The notes beneath the pieces are model-generated. The model was not told where the DNA came from and did no database searches. It worked only from the letters and a program-made list of their open reading frames with translations. The position numbers and the translations under genes are program-made. A DNA stretch of 64,000 bases from Ruminiclostridium sp. (GTDB lineage Bacteria; Bacillota; Clostridia; Oscillospirales; Ruminococcaceae): NCBI GenBank assembly GCA_017942025.1, contig JAGAVH010000033.1:1-64000 (forward strand), read 5' to 3'. Below are positions 17,151-28,600 of this stretch, in pieces. The number at the start of each line of letters is the position of its first letter. The first letter of the stretch is position 1.

Positions 17151-19628
17151 ATGAAATTTCTTATAATAGACGGCAACAGCATATTAAACCGTGCCTTTTA
17201 CGGAATCCGTGTACTTTCCAACAGCAAGGGCGTTCCGACAAACGCCCTGACAGGCTTTACGAACACTCTGCTCATGCTGAAAAAGGACATAGCTCCCGAC
17301 AGGATTGCAGTTGCCTTTGACCTTAAAGCTCCCACCTTCCGTCACAAGAGATACGATGGCTACAAGGCAAACCGCAAGGGTATGCCCGAGGAGCTTGCGG
17401 TACAGCTCCCCTACATCAAGAAGATTATAGAATATATGGGTATAACCATTCTCGAAAAAGAGGGCTACGAAGCCGATGACATCATAGGCACCATCTCCGA
17501 TATATGCAGAAGAAGCAACGCTGAATGCTTCATCTCTACAGGTGACAGAGATTCATTCCAGCTGGTAAATGAAAAGGTAACGGTAAGACTTGCCAAAACA
17601 AAGGGCGACGTCCTTTACACCCCTGAAATCATTATGGAAGAATACGGCGTTACTCCCAGGCAGATGATTGAAGTAAAGGCTCTTATGGGAGATACCAGCG
17701 ATAACATTCCGGGTGTTATGGGAATAGGTGAAAAGACCGCCCTGACGCTTATAAAGGATTTTGGCAGTGTTGACGGAGTCTATGAAAATATAGAATCAGA
17801 TAAAATAAAAAAAGCAGCAAGAGAAAAGCTCAAAGCGGGCAAGGATATGTGCTATTTAAGCCGTGAGCTTGCAGAAATATGCCTTACCGCTCCCGTTGAC
17901 GAAAATCTTGACTGCTATATGGAAAAGCCCGTTGACGGCGAAAAACTGTCCGAGCTTTTATCCGAACTTGAAATGTATTCTCTGATAAAAAAACTGGGGC
18001 TTCAACCCACAAAGCCTCCTGCTTTATCAAAGGAGGCAAAGTCAGCCCCCGCACCTGATATGCCCGAGGGAGACCTTGTGTTTATTGACGGCGGCAGACT
18101 GTACTGCGGAAAAGCAGGTGACGTAAAGGAGATATCCGCAGATAAGCTGGATAATTTTATAAACAGCGACAATCCTAAGCTTACCTTCGACCTGAAGAAT
18201 ATGCTCACCGCCATCGGCAGGAAGTCAATAAAGGGAGTGATTTTTGATACCACTCTTGCAGAATATCTTGTAGCTCCCGACTGCAATGATTACAGCATAG
18301 ACAAGCTATGCATAAAATACGGCGTTCCTATGGGAACAAGCGCCGAGGAAAAATCCATTACCATTGCGGCGCTGAATATGTCCATTTACGAAAAGCTGTG
18401 TGAACTCGGTGGCAAAACGGTGCTTACGGATATAGAAATTCCGCTTTCCGAAGTGCTTGTTTCTATGGAAAGAGAAGGCGTTGAAATCGACTGCGACGGC
18501 ATAAAGAAGTTCGGCGAAGAACTGACAGAAAAAATAGCTCTCACAGAGCAGGAAATATACGACCACGCCGGCGAAAAATTCAACATCGGCTCACCAAAAC
18601 AGCTCGGCAATATACTGTTTGAAAAGCTGATGCTTCCCTTCGGCAAGAAGACGAAAACAGGCTATTCTACCAGCGCCGATGTGCTTGAAGAGCTTATGGA
18701 CAAGCACCCGATAATTCCGCTGATATCCGAATACCGCTCTCTCACAAAGCTTGTCAGCACCTATGTTACGGGGCTTTTAAAGGTAGTCGGAGAGGACGGC
18801 AGAATTCACTCCACCTTCAAGCAGACAGAAACAAGGACCGGCAGAATTTCTTCCGCCGACCCTAACATTCAGAATATTCCTGTCAGAACAGAGCTTGGAA
18901 GGAATATGAGAAAATTCTTCAGAGCAAAAGAGGGCTATACCCTTGTTGACGCCGACTATTCGCAGATTGAACTGCGCGTTCTGGCTCACCTGTCAGATGA
19001 CGAAATTATGAAGAATGCCTTTATGCGAGGAGAGGATATACACACAATCACCGCCTCTCAGGTGTTCAATCAGCCTGAGGCGTGGGTAACTTCCGAGCTA
19101 AGAAGCAAGGCAAAGGCAGTAAATTTCGGTATAGTATATGGTATCGGAGCCTTTTCGCTGTCAAAGGATATCGACGTATCCGTAAAGGAAGCTGACGCTT
19201 ATATCAAGGCTTATCTTGCAAAATATAACGGCGTTGCCGCATTTATGGAAAAGACGGTTGACACAGCAAAGAAAACGGGCTATGTATCCACTCTTTTCGG
19301 CAGAAACAGATTTATAAAGGAGCTTCAGTCAAGCAATAAAATACTGCAGAATCTTGGCAAGAGAATTGCTATGAATACTCCCATTCAGGGCACAGCGGCA
19401 GATATCATCAAGATTGCTATGATAAGGGTATATAACCGCCTTAAAGACAGCGGTCTTGATGCAAGGCTCATTTTACAGGTACACGACGAGCTTATCGTCG
19501 AGGTAAAGGAAGAGCAGTCACAGAAGGTCGCTGAATTATTAAAGGAAGAAATGGAAAACGCAGTAAAGCTATCGATACCTCTTACTGCTGATGTAAACAC
19601 AGGTAAAACATGGTATGATACTCACTGA
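17151..19628 (+). CDS. polA: DNA polymerase I
   Basis: This family-A repair polymerase of 825 residues removes RNA primers and fills gaps. The N-terminal 5' nuclease domain begins F-L-I-I-D-G-N-S and has E-G-Y-E-A-D-D-I-I-G and G-D-T-S-D-N-I-P-G-V. The polymerase domain has motif A D-Y-S-Q-I-E-L-R, the O-helix R-S-K-A-K-A-V-N-F-G-I-V-Y-G and motif C Q-V-H-D-E-L. The middle domain occupies the proofreading position but reads L-V-F-I-D-G-G where active enzymes have a D-x-E, so 3'-5' exonuclease activity is probably lost, as in many Gram-positive and Taq-type enzymes. ATG 17151 is preferred over an upstream in-frame ATG because GAAAGGA lies at the right distance. The 3' end overlaps rimI by 14 bp. 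Confidence 0.95.
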   Translation: MKFLIIDGNSILNRAFYGIRVLSNSKGVPTNALTGFTNTLLMLKKDIAPDRIAVAFDLKAPTFRHKRYDGYKANRKGMPEELAVQLPYIKKIIEYMGITILEKEGYEADDIIGTISDICRRSNAECFISTGDRDSFQLVNEKVTVRLAKTKGDVLYTPEIIMEEYGVTPRQMIEVKALMGDTSDNIPGVMGIGEKTALTLIKDFGSVDGVYENIESDKIKKAAREKLKAGKDMCYLSRELAEICLTAPVDENLDCYMEKPVDGEKLSELLSELEMYSLIKKLGLQPTKPPALSKEAKSAPAPDMPEGDLVFIDGGRLYCGKAGDVKEISADKLDNFINSDNPKLTFDLKNMLTAIGRKSIKGVIFDTTLAEYLVAPDCNDYSIDKLCIKYGVPMGTSAEEKSITIAALNMSIYEKLCELGGKTVLTDIEIPLSEVLVSMEREGVEIDCDGIKKFGEELTEKIALTEQEIYDHAGEKFNIGSPKQLGNILFEKLMLPFGKKTKTGYSTSADVLEELMDKHPIIPLISEYRSLTKLVSTYVTGLLKVVGEDGRIHSTFKQTETRTGRISSADPNIQNIPVRTELGRNMRKFFRAKEGYTLVDADYSQIELRVLAHLSDDEIMKNAFMRGEDIHTITASQVFNQPEAWVTSELRSKAKAVNFGIVYGIGAFSLSKDIDVSVKEADAYIKAYLAKYNGVAAFMEKTVDTAKKTGYVSTLFGRNRFIKELQSSNKILQNLGKRIAMNTPIQGTAADIIKIAMIRVYNRLKDSGLDARLILQVHDELIVEVKEEQSQKVAELLKEEMENAVKLSIPLTADVNTGKTWYDTH

Positions 19629-20061
19629 TAAGGAATATGACAAGAATCTGATAGTAAACGCAGTGTCGGATATAGAATCCGCCTGCTTTTCCGACCCATG
19701 GACAAAGGCTTCTGTTATGTCACAGCTTTCCTCGGACGGCACAGTTTTCGCCTGCTCTTCCGACAGCGACGGCAATATTACGGGTTATGTCTGCGGCCAG
19801 GCGGCAGCCGATGAGTGCGAGCTATACAGAATAGCCGTATCGGACAAATACAGAGGTCTTGGCTTTGCCAAAGAGCTTATGGATTACTTTATCGGAGAAT
19901 GCAAAAAACGTGAAATCATCTCCGTCTTTTTAGAGGTCAGAAGCTCCAACTCCCCTGCAAGAAGTCTTTATGAAAAATACGGTTTTCAGAACATTGCCAC
20001 AAGAAAAAATTATTATCGCAGTCCCACCGAGGATGCAATAATCTATAAAAAAGAGTTATAA
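19615..20061 (+). CDS. rimI: Ribosomal protein S18 alanine N-acetyltransferase (RimI-type GNAT)
   Basis: This 148-residue GNAT protein has the acetyl-CoA-binding loop in Y-R-G-L-G-F-A-K-E-L and the RimI pattern E-V-R-S-S-N-S-P-A-R-S-L-Y-E-K-Y-G-F followed by R-K-N-Y-Y and E-D-A-I-I-Y. RimI acetylates the N-terminal alanine of S18, and paralogues act on other N-termini. Its start lies inside the end of polA (14-bp overlap), so translation is coupled. A hairpin follows 4 bp after the stop. Confidence 0.85.
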   Translation: MILTDKEYDKNLIVNAVSDIESACFSDPWTKASVMSQLSSDGTVFACSSDSDGNITGYVCGQAAADECELYRIAVSDKYRGLGFAKELMDYFIGECKKREIISVFLEVRSSNSPARSLYEKYGFQNIATRKNYYRSPTEDAIIYKKEL

Positions 20062-20064
20062 CAT

Positions 20065-20095
20065 AAAAAGGCGGTCACCTTACAGCGACCGCCTT
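20065..20095. terminator. Bidirectional terminator, copy 1 of a 31-bp direct repeat
   Basis: The stem GGCGGTC/GACCGCC has flanking A and T runs. The 31-bp sequence AAAAAGGCGG...CCGCCTT is repeated identically, loop included, in the same orientation at 20642-20672. It serves rimI (plus) and the PEBP gene (minus). Confidence 0.8.
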
Positions 20096-20100
20096 AAATA

Positions 20101-20574
20101 TTACTTAGCAGCAAATTCTCCGATAATCTCACCGCTTTGCAAAATATGACTTTTTGCTTTTTTCAGAAAACCTCTTTTTGTTGTATTCGAAGATATATTC
20201 ATTTCGCAATCTAAAGCGTATAATGTGAATTTATATAAATGCTTTTTTCCTTTTGGCGGTTTCGGCCCTGCATATCTGTGCCACCCATACGCTATGCCTT
20301 GTTTTGCGTTGCCGAGTGTACCGATGATTTTTCCGCGCGAAACAGCCTTTTGGATAACATCTGCCGCAGGAATATTCCAGATAATCCAATGCGTAAAGTC
20401 CTTTATCGGATGGCTTGTATCCTCTAACGTAATCGCTATTGTTTTTGTTTGAGGTGATAGATTCTTTATTACAAATTCCGGAGAAATATCCTGACCATAT
20501 CCTGTATGTTCAATAATGAAATTGCCTCGAAAGTCAATTCCACGGCACTCAAATTCCAAAATTCTATTATTCAT
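20101..20574 (-). CDS. YbhB/YbcL family (PEBP, Raf kinase inhibitor-like) protein
   Basis: This 157-residue protein has the PEBP core: G-Q-D-I-S-P-E-F near 28-35, the D-x-x-x-P variant D-T-S-H-P, H-W-I-I-W-N-I-P, and a C-terminal Y-x-F-T-L-Y-A-L-D strand with G-P-x-P-P before it. Bacterial PEBPs bind small anionic ligands, but their cellular role is mostly undefined. No signal peptide is seen. The gene is more AT-rich than its neighbours and sits with its own promoter between two identical terminators. That layout looks like an inserted cassette at the rimI / GGGtGRT junction. Confidence 0.85.
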   Translation of the reverse strand: MNNRILEFECRGIDFRGNFIIEHTGYGQDISPEFVIKNLSPQTKTIAITLEDTSHPIKDFTHWIIWNIPAADVIQKAVSRGKIIGTLGNAKQGIAYGWHRYAGPKPPKGKKHLYKFTLYALDCEMNISSNTTKRGFLKKAKSHILQSGEIIGEFAAK

Positions 20575-20609
20575 TTCGTATCCCTCACTTCGAGTTTTCA
20601 GCTGATTTT

Positions 20610-20638
20610 ATTATATCAAACGCCACTAAAAAAGTCAA
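20610..20638 (-). promoter_or_regulatory. Promoter of the PEBP gene
   Basis: TTGACT (20633-20638), a 17-bp spacer and TATAAT (20610-20615) on the minus strand end only 3 bp from the second terminator copy. Confidence 0.65.
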
Positions 20639-20641
20639 CGC

Positions 20642-20672
20642 AAAAAGGCGGTCACCTTACAGCGACCGCCTT
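20642..20672. terminator. Bidirectional terminator, copy 2 of the 31-bp direct repeat
   Basis: This is identical over 31 bp to 20065-20095. It follows the GGGtGRT gene (minus strand, stop at 20710) as that gene's terminator. Confidence 0.8.
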
Positions 20673-20709
20673 TGTCATTTATTGAATTTGTTAGTGCAAT
20701 GTTTATTGC

Positions 20710-21708
20710 TTACTTGTTAGCTTCTTCAACTGCAACTGCACAAGCAACTGTAGCACCAACCATGGGGTTGTTACCCATACCGATGAGACCCATCATTTCA
20801 ACGTGAGCAGGAACAGAAGAAGAACCTGCGAACTGAGCGTCACCGTGCATACGTCCCATTGTGTCTGTAAGACCGTAGGAAGCAGGGCCTGCTGCCATGT
20901 TGTCGGGGTGAAGTGTACGACCTGTACCACCACCGGAAGCAACTGAGAAGTACTTCTTGCCGTTTTCGATAGCCCACTTCTTGTATGTGCCTGCAACGGG
21001 GTGCTGGAATCTTGTGGGGTTAGTGGAGTTACCTGTGATGGAAACTTCAACGCCTTCCATCTTCATGATAGCAACGCCTTCTGTAACGTCGTTACAACCG
21101 AAGCAACGAACCTTAGCCTTGTCGCCCTTTGAGTATGCGATTTCTCTTACTACTTCGAGCTTATCGTTAGAAATATCGTATTCTGTCTGAACGTATGTGA
21201 AGCCGTTGATTCTGGAAATGATCTGAGCGGCATCCTTACCAAGACCGTTTAAGATAACTCTTAAAGGTTCTTTTCTTGCCTTGTTAGCTGTTCTTGCGAT
21301 ACCGATAGCACCTTCAGCAGCTGCGAAGGATTCGTGACCTGCTAAGAAGCAGAAGCACTTTGTATCTTCTTCAAGAAGCATCTTGCCGAGGTTACCATGA
21401 CCAAGACCAACGCTTCTGTTTTCAGCAACAGAGCCGGGAATGCAGAAAGCCTGTAAGCCTTCGCCGATAGCAGCTGCAGCTTCGCTAGCCTTTTTGATTC
21501 CTCTCTTGAGAGCGATTGCTGTACCGAGTGTATATGCCCATACAGCGTTTTCGAATGCGATAGGCTGTACGCCCTTAACGATTTCTTCTACGTTGATTCC
21601 CTTGGAAAGGCAAAGATCTCTTGCTTCTTCGATTTCCTTCATACCAAGGGTTTCGAGACATGCTGCAATCTTGGCTGCACGTCTTTCCTGACCTTCAAAT
21701 TTAGCCAT
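20710..21708 (-). CDS. GGGtGRT protein
   Basis: This 332-residue cytoplasmic protein belongs to the family named after its motif, seen here as S-G-G-G-T-G-R-T-L-H-P-D-N (about 263-275). Other visible blocks are S-V-G-L-G-H-G-N-L-G, A-G-H-E-S-F-A-A-A-E-G-A and a C-terminal M-G-N-N-P-M-V-G-A-T-V-A-C-A-V-A-V-E. The gene is 21 bp downstream of a NifU-like scaffold gene, a pairing often kept in anaerobic Firmicutes, so a role linked to iron-sulfur or sulfur metabolism is likely but not proven. The Gly-rich motifs could bind a nucleotide or cofactor. Start 21708 has an AAGGAG-type site. Confidence 0.85.
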   Translation of the reverse strand: MAKFEGQERRAAKIAACLETLGMKEIEEARDLCLSKGINVEEIVKGVQPIAFENAVWAYTLGTAIALKRGIKKASEAAAAIGEGLQAFCIPGSVAENRSVGLGHGNLGKMLLEEDTKCFCFLAGHESFAAAEGAIGIARTANKARKEPLRVILNGLGKDAAQIISRINGFTYVQTEYDISNDKLEVVREIAYSKGDKAKVRCFGCNDVTEGVAIMKMEGVEVSITGNSTNPTRFQHPVAGTYKKWAIENGKKYFSVASGGGTGRTLHPDNMAAGPASYGLTDTMGRMHGDAQFAGSSSVPAHVEMMGLIGMGNNPMVGATVACAVAVEEANK

Positions 21709-21729
21709 TATATCTTTACTCCTTCCTAA

Positions 21730-22425
21730 TTATTCTTCACGGGGATCGATCTTCTTAACAGCTTCATCATATCTGCCGTACTGACCCATGTTAGCCTTGT
21801 AAGCTTCATCAGGAGTCTTGCCGTGACGGATGTCTTCGAGCATCTTGCCAAGACGGATGAACTGATAGCCGATGATTTCGTTATTTTCGTCAAGACCGAG
21901 GGATGTGATGTAACCCTCTGCCATTTCCATGTAACGTACACCCTTTTCCTTTGTGGAGAAGATTGTACCGATTTGTGAACGAAGGCCCTTACCTAAGTCC
22001 TCAAGACCTGCACCGATGGGAAGACCATCTTCGGAGAAGGCTGTCTGTGTACGACCGTAAACGATCTGTAAGAAAAGCTCACGCATAGCTGTGTTGATAG
22101 CGTCACAAACGAGGTCTGTGTTGAGAGCTTCTAAAAGTGTCTTACCGGGGAGGATTTCACCTGCCATAGCTGCGGAGTGTGTCATACCTGAGCAACCGAG
22201 TGTTTCAACTAATGCTTCTTCAATGATACCATCCTTAACGTTGAGTGTCAGCTTGCAGGCACCCTGCTGGGGTGCACACCAGCCTACACCGTGTGTAAGA
22301 CCGCTGATATCGGAAATCTGATAGGCTTTAACCCACTTGCCCTCTTCGGGAATGGGTGCGGGACCGTGCTTGGGGCCTTTGGCAACCACGCACATGTTCT
22401 GAACTTCATGAGAAAAACTTGCCAT
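21730..22425 (-). CDS. NifU-like iron-sulfur cluster assembly scaffold protein
   Basis: This 231-residue protein resembles IscU/NifU N-terminal scaffolds. C-A-P-Q-Q-G-A-C-K-L and V-E-T-L-G-C-S-G-M-T-H-S occupy the places of the conserved cysteines, and L-L-E-A-L-N-T-D-L-V-C-D-A-I gives a third. It is longer than classical IscU by a C-terminal extension found in this anaerobe subgroup. ATG 22425 is preferred to an upstream in-frame ATG at 22503 because GAAAGGAG lies just before it. It is the first gene of the operon with GGGtGRT. The 256-bp region up to 22681 should hold the promoter; I see no clear operator there. Confidence 0.8.
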   Translation of the reverse strand: MASFSHEVQNMCVVAKGPKHGPAPIPEEGKWVKAYQISDISGLTHGVGWCAPQQGACKLTLNVKDGIIEEALVETLGCSGMTHSAAMAGEILPGKTLLEALNTDLVCDAINTAMRELFLQIVYGRTQTAFSEDGLPIGAGLEDLGKGLRSQIGTIFSTKEKGVRYMEMAEGYITSLGLDENNEIIGYQFIRLGKMLEDIRHGKTPDEAYKANMGQYGRYDEAVKKIDPREE

Positions 22426-22618
22426 TTTTCTGCTCCTTTCAAAATTGTTACAGTTCCTGTCCGCTTTCGGACAAGTCACATATACAAATATATTATATAC
22501 CATTCTGAAGAAAATTTCAATAGTTTTGAGAAAAATCCGTCAATAAAATAACAAAGTTTTTTATATCCGTAATATTGTCCCCGACATATATACCCGGATG
22601 ACAGCTGTTATCCATGCC

Positions 22619-22648
22619 GAGAACCCCATCCTTGCGGATGGGGTTCTC
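22619..22648 (-). terminator. Hairpin after the giant FN3 surface protein gene
   Basis: A 13-bp perfect stem (22619-22631 / 22636-22648, loop TTGC) lies 33 bp after the stop codon. It has no T-tract. Its core, ACCCCATCC/GGATGGGGT, resembles the hairpin at 480-507 after the other FN3 gene. Confidence 0.55.
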
Positions 22649-22681
22649 TTATCAGATATCTTTATAAGATACTTTACCTGC

Positions 22682-25600
22682 TTATGCCGTCGGAGTTACA
22701 TTTATCGAATCGGAAAGCGAGGTTCTGCCGTCTGCGGCAACCGCCTTGATAAGATAAGTGTACTGATAATTGTTTGCAAGTCCCTTTACTACAGCAGAAA
22801 GGTCTGAAACTGTAGCAATGAGGCTGTATGTACCCTTGTTATAACGGATAATCTGGTAGTAGCTTGCACCCTCGACTGCTGTCCAGCTAAGAGTTGCCTG
22901 CTTGTTTCCTGCAACTGCTGTTACAGTTGTCTTTTCAAGAGCCGGTAAGGGAGTTACGCTTACTGCTGATGAAAGTGAGCTTCTGCCGTCTGCCGCTACT
23001 GCCTTTATGAGGTAAGTGTATTCAAAGTTGTTTGTAAGTCCCTTTACTGTAGCTGTTGTACCGCTGATATTTGCGATTACGCTGTATGTACCCTTGTTGT
23101 AACGGATAATCTGATAGTAGCTTGCGCCTGCTACCTCATCCCACTTGAGAGTTACCTGCTTATCGCCTGCTACTGCTGTAACAACAGTGCTTTCAAGACT
23201 TGCAACGGGAGTAACCTTTACTGATTCAGAAACAGATGTTCTGCCATCTGCGGCTACTGCCTTGATGAAATATGTGTATTCAAAGTTGTTTATAAGTCCC
23301 TTTACTGTAGCAGCTGTACCGCTGATGTTAGCTACAACGCTCTGTACGCCGTCCTTATCACGGATAATCTGGTAGTAGCTTGCACCCTCGACTGCTGTCC
23401 AGCTAAGTGTAACCTGCTTGTCGCCGGGTGTTGCTGAAAGTTCGGGAGCTGCAAGGATAGCTGTAGGTGTAACACTTACAAATTCAGAAACAGATGTTCT
23501 GCCATCCTCAGCTATTGCCTTGATGAAATATGTGTATTCAAAGTTGTTTATAAGTCCCTTTACTGTAGCAGTTGTGCCGCTGATGTTAGCTACAACACTC
23601 TGTGAACCGTTCTTATCACGGATAATCTGGTAGTAGCTTGCACCTTCGACTGCTGTCCAGCTCAGTACAGCCTGCTTATCGCCGGGTGTTGCTGAAAGCT
23701 TGGGAGCTTCAAGAGGCGCTACAGGAGTTACATAAACTGCCTTTGAAAGAGCAGATCTTCCGTCATCTGCAACTGCCTTGATAAGATATGTATATGTTGT
23801 ACCATTTATCAGACCACGGATATCAATCGATGTTTCGGTTATTGTATCAACCAGAATATAGGTATTATTACTGTAACTGATAACCTGATAAGCTGTTGCA
23901 CCTTCAACCATTGTCCATTCAAGTGATACCATTTCGTCGCCTGCTGTAGCCATAACTACAGGGCTGACAAGGTCAAGAGGCTCTTTAAAATCACCTGTAT
24001 AGCTGTCACCACAAATTTCACATGTGTAGATTGTGTAACCTTCTTCTGTAAATGTAGGAGGTACAACTATGCTGGAATATTCGTGACCGGTCATAGCAAT
24101 TTCTCTTGCACATTTTGTTGCGTCACAGCCTCTGCAGTGGAGACTTTCCTTACCGGGCTCGCTGCAGGTAGGTTCAATATCCACAACATATTCTTCGCCA
24201 AAGTCATGAAGTGTTCTGAGCATAAATGTTGAAAGCTCGCTTATTGCTTCTACATCTTCTTCTACCTTGTAAGCCGCTACTGCAACATCAAGCATAGAGC
24301 AGGATGTAGTATGGAGAGTATATTCTGTAGAAGAAACTCTGTCATATTCTACATACTCTGTACCATCCCATAAGTAGATGATATAGCCGTCAGCATTTGC
24401 AGATTCTGTCCATGCAAATGTAGCTGAAAGAGGAGCTGCAAGGATAGAATATACTTCTGCAGGGTCAACATAAATCTGAGTTTCGTCATCGGGCACATCA
24501 ATATCAGGGATATCGGGTTCTCCGGGGAAGATAGCGCCATCAAGAGGGTCAAATTCTGTTAATGTAACTGTTGCTGTTGCTGAATCAAGCATTTTGAGCA
24601 TTTCGAAGTATTCTTCGTCGCTCATATTATATTCTTCCATAATAACGCTTGCAAAATTGATCATAACAGCATTACCGGAAATTCCCCACATCTCTTCAAC
24701 ACCTAAGAGTTCTCCTCTCAGTTCCTGTGCAGGTATAGTATATGTAGTGCCATCTGTAAGAGTGAATGTTATATCAGAGAGATCGGCATTGATTCTACCT
24801 GTCTGTCCTACCTCTGTAATCAAGTAGCTTCCTATCTGTATGCCGAAAGAAGGATAACCTTCCCATTCTTCAGCAGGAGCTTTAAGTAATGATAACGAAA
24901 TATCACCTGTCGTCCTTGTGATGATATCCTGGATACCGTACCATGTAAGCTCGTAGATTCCTTCTTCCTTAAAGTCAACTATATAGTCGGGATCTTCAAA
25001 CCAAGCCCAGTCACCGCCATTATTCTGAATGTAGAACTTGCTGAAGCCGTAGCTCTCTACATCATCAGGAATAACAACATCCTCAGTGATGTCGCCGTTT
25101 TCATCAAAACCGCTTACATTAAATGTAACTGAAAGAGTGTTTTCTGGATAAACATTACCATAATTGCCCACTTCATCATTCCAGATGTTTACAAGCTCTA
25201 TAGTAATATAGCCGTCTGAATCCACAACATAGCCTGTGTCGTAGCATGCTGTAATTTCACCATCTGCGGCAATATAGATGTCTGAGATTATTACACTGGA
25301 GTCATAGGGTATATCTGTATCTATTTTGATTAAATTGAAATCACTTGCGGCGTCAAGAGACCAGTCAAAATCACTTATGCTGATTTCATACGTTCCGTTA
25401 CCTGTAATAGCCGCATCTGTTATAGTTGCAGGGAATACATATCCTTCAATATCATAGTCATAGTAATCATTGTATTCGGGATATGTATCGGGATTCTGTC
25501 CGCCCCATACAACCATGTTATAGAAGTATTCTGTATTTATACCATAGGATTCGTTATACCAGGATTCTCTGAAATTAAATGTATTTGTCTGAACGCTTAA

Positions 25601-28600
25601 ATATGCATTGTAGTCACCTGCAGGTGTGTTTTCTTCCACTTCTTCACCGGGAGTAATAATCATTGTCCAGTCAACTGTAACGTCTGCCGGAGTATTCCAG
25701 ATCTGAAGATTGAAGCCACCGAAATCGCTGATTTCTGTGCAGCCGATAGCATCCATCACATCCTGTACTGTGCATGAAAGCTCAAGTGCGCCGCTAGTTG
25801 CTGTGTGAGCATTCCAGCCGGACCATGAGCAGTCATAAGCGTTAAGAGCGATATTCCACTCGGACATATCCATCTCAGTATCCCAGGGTGCTATTGATAC
25901 ATAAATCTTATCCTCGGGTTCAAGTACAACATTGCCGCCTGCCCAAGGTGTTGTTATCAGCATCATAGAACCGTCAATATTACCGTTTTCATCTTCTGTG
26001 GTTGTAGCGGTGCCATTGAAGTGAAGCGTTTCTCTTTCGATATACTCTACTTCAACATAATCCATATAGATATCAGCGGAAATAGTAGCAGTATTATTAA
26101 GAATTTCAGTCCAGTCTTCAGGAGCTGTACCATCATCTGAATAAATTTCAGATGTTAATGAGTTTTTTGACTCATGTGTGTCTCCATATCTGAAGGAATC
26201 TCCAAATTCGCAATCATTGATAGTATATACTGTACCGTCAAGCAGTGTTAATACAATATTGCTAAATGATACGTTTACATACGCGATCTGGTCTGAGCGT
26301 AAGCTTACATTACCGCCTACAATATAGCCAAAATCAGTAAGTAAATATCCACCGGAAATGCATTCCTGCACATTATCCCATACAATGCTGTAGGAGCCAT
26401 TGCTGTTTATCTGCACCTGAGTTCCGGCATCAAGGTGATTGAGTTCTTCGTCGTCACCTTCCACATAGAAGCCGGCAATTATATCATATTCAGGCTCTGT
26501 TGAGGGTTCTTCAGGCTCTTCATTCTGCTTTATGTTGATCTCCGACAATAAATAATCTGCTGTTATTGACTCTATTTTTGTCAGCATCTCGAAGTATTCT
26601 TCTTCGGTAATAAGATTTTCATCTATGATGTTATATTTTAAAGAAACATATGTAGCGTTTTCATACGGATCATAATAGCTGTCCTCTAACGATGTGCCTG
26701 AGCACTTCAGGATAGTGCCATCATTAAGTGTTATTCTGATATTGGATATTGCGCTGTATAGATAAGCAACCTGATCATCTTCTATGTTGACATATCCGCA
26801 TACATAGAATCCCAGATCAGGATATCCGGAGTTCTCATCCTGAGGAAGTTCAAGAAGACAAACCTTTTCACCGTCTACTTCAGTATAAATATAATCCTGG
26901 ACATTGTTCCATCCGAGGGATTTATAATTAAGCAGTTCCTGCTGAACCATCTGTGATTCATCGATAAACCTCTGACAATCACCGGCCTGGTTCTGAATAT
27001 ATAAGCCTGCAGATATTGAATACTGATCAGGAGATAATATTGTTTCATCCTCATCTATAGCAACTACGCACATCTCCCAGTCAACATCAACACCGTCCAC
27101 GTTGCTGACCAGCTCGACATCAAGCTGACCGAATTCAGAAATATCGCTGATGCCTGCCGCCTCCATCAGTTCAGCAACAGTCTTTATAAACTTGAGCGAA
27201 CCGGTTTCAGAGTTAACTCTTATCCATTCTTCAAGAGAATTGTTTAATGCGTTGAATGAAACGTACCATTCTGATGTATCAACATCTGTACCGTAAGGAA
27301 CAAAATTTACTGTTATAACGTCGGTAGGCTTGCAATTTGACAGCTCACCCTGAGATACGCTATAAATCCACTTTGCTCCGTTAATACTGCTGAGGTTACC
27401 GCTAAGGTAATTGTTGTATCTTGTATTGTCCTCGGGAGGAACATCTTCGCCGCCACTGCTGCCATCGTTCTCTCTTACGGAAATTTTTATTGAATCTATG
27501 GATAAGGCAGGAATAAAGCCATCTTCTGTAGCTTCAAGGTCGGTACAAACAGACATATATCCCATACCGTCTATGTAGCTATCAACGTATGCACGAATTA
27601 CATATGTTCCATCACCCTCGATATATAAAGTTTCGGAGGATCCGTTCATATTTCCATCATTGCCTTCGCCCCAGAACTGTGAATTCCATGAGCTGTCGGC
27701 AAAGGAAACCCATGCATTGAACGGTGTATCTACGCCTATTGCAGTAAGTGTAACATAAATATTCTTTGCGCCTTCAAATTCTGCACCGTCACAGATTACA
27801 TCTTCAGCTTCGCTTGTCCATACATTGATAATATTTGTTCTAACTCTGCCGCTATCAATACATGTTCTGCCGTTGCTGTTAAGTATTATATCTCTGTATT
27901 CGTTGAACTCTTCAATTCTGAAGGTTGCTGTTATGCTGTCAATCTTCTTGATAAGCTCAAAATATTCCTCGTAGGAAAGATCATAATCAAATCTGATGTT
28001 CTCCTTCCAGTCGATTTCAAAATATCCGTCTACCGCCGATTCAGGAAGTGCTGTTCCAGTACTGATACCACTTACGTAAGTTGTTCCATCTGTAAATGTT
28101 ATAATAATATCATCTACATATATCTCTGCTTCGCCGTCTGTACCCTTTCGTAAGCTGAGGAAATCACCGAGACGCACGCCTACAAAGGGATAGCTGTCAG
28201 GATCACCCTCAGTAGCAGTAAGCTTTGTGTTGCCCTCTTCATCTGTAATTAAATCCTGGATATTATACCAGCTTAACTGGCATGCGCCTTCTCTATCATA
28301 ATAAATGCAAACATCTTCGCTGTCATATATAGTTGTTTCATCGCCGTCAATGTTCTTTATATAAAAATCAACATATGTTCCATCATATGCTAAATTTTTA
28401 AGAGAAGGATTACCGTATCTGTCAAACCATACAAGCACATTGCCTTCAGCGTCGAGTACCTCGCATTTTGCAACAACGAAAGGAAGATCATCACTTCCCC
28501 ACTGCTGTAATGCTACCTGCATATATGCTATTTCGTTAATATCCCATTCATCTGTTTCACAGGACAAAGGATTTATAAATTCTGCTGTAAGCTGATATGT

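Noticed and set aside
17151-19628. Loss of proofreading in PolA as a novelty
   Set aside because: Degenerate 3'-5' exonuclease domains are common in PolA of Gram-positive bacteria.
22426-22681. Riboswitch upstream of the NifU-like gene
   Set aside because: I could not see a conserved aptamer core; only AT-rich sequence and the hairpin of the giant gene are present.
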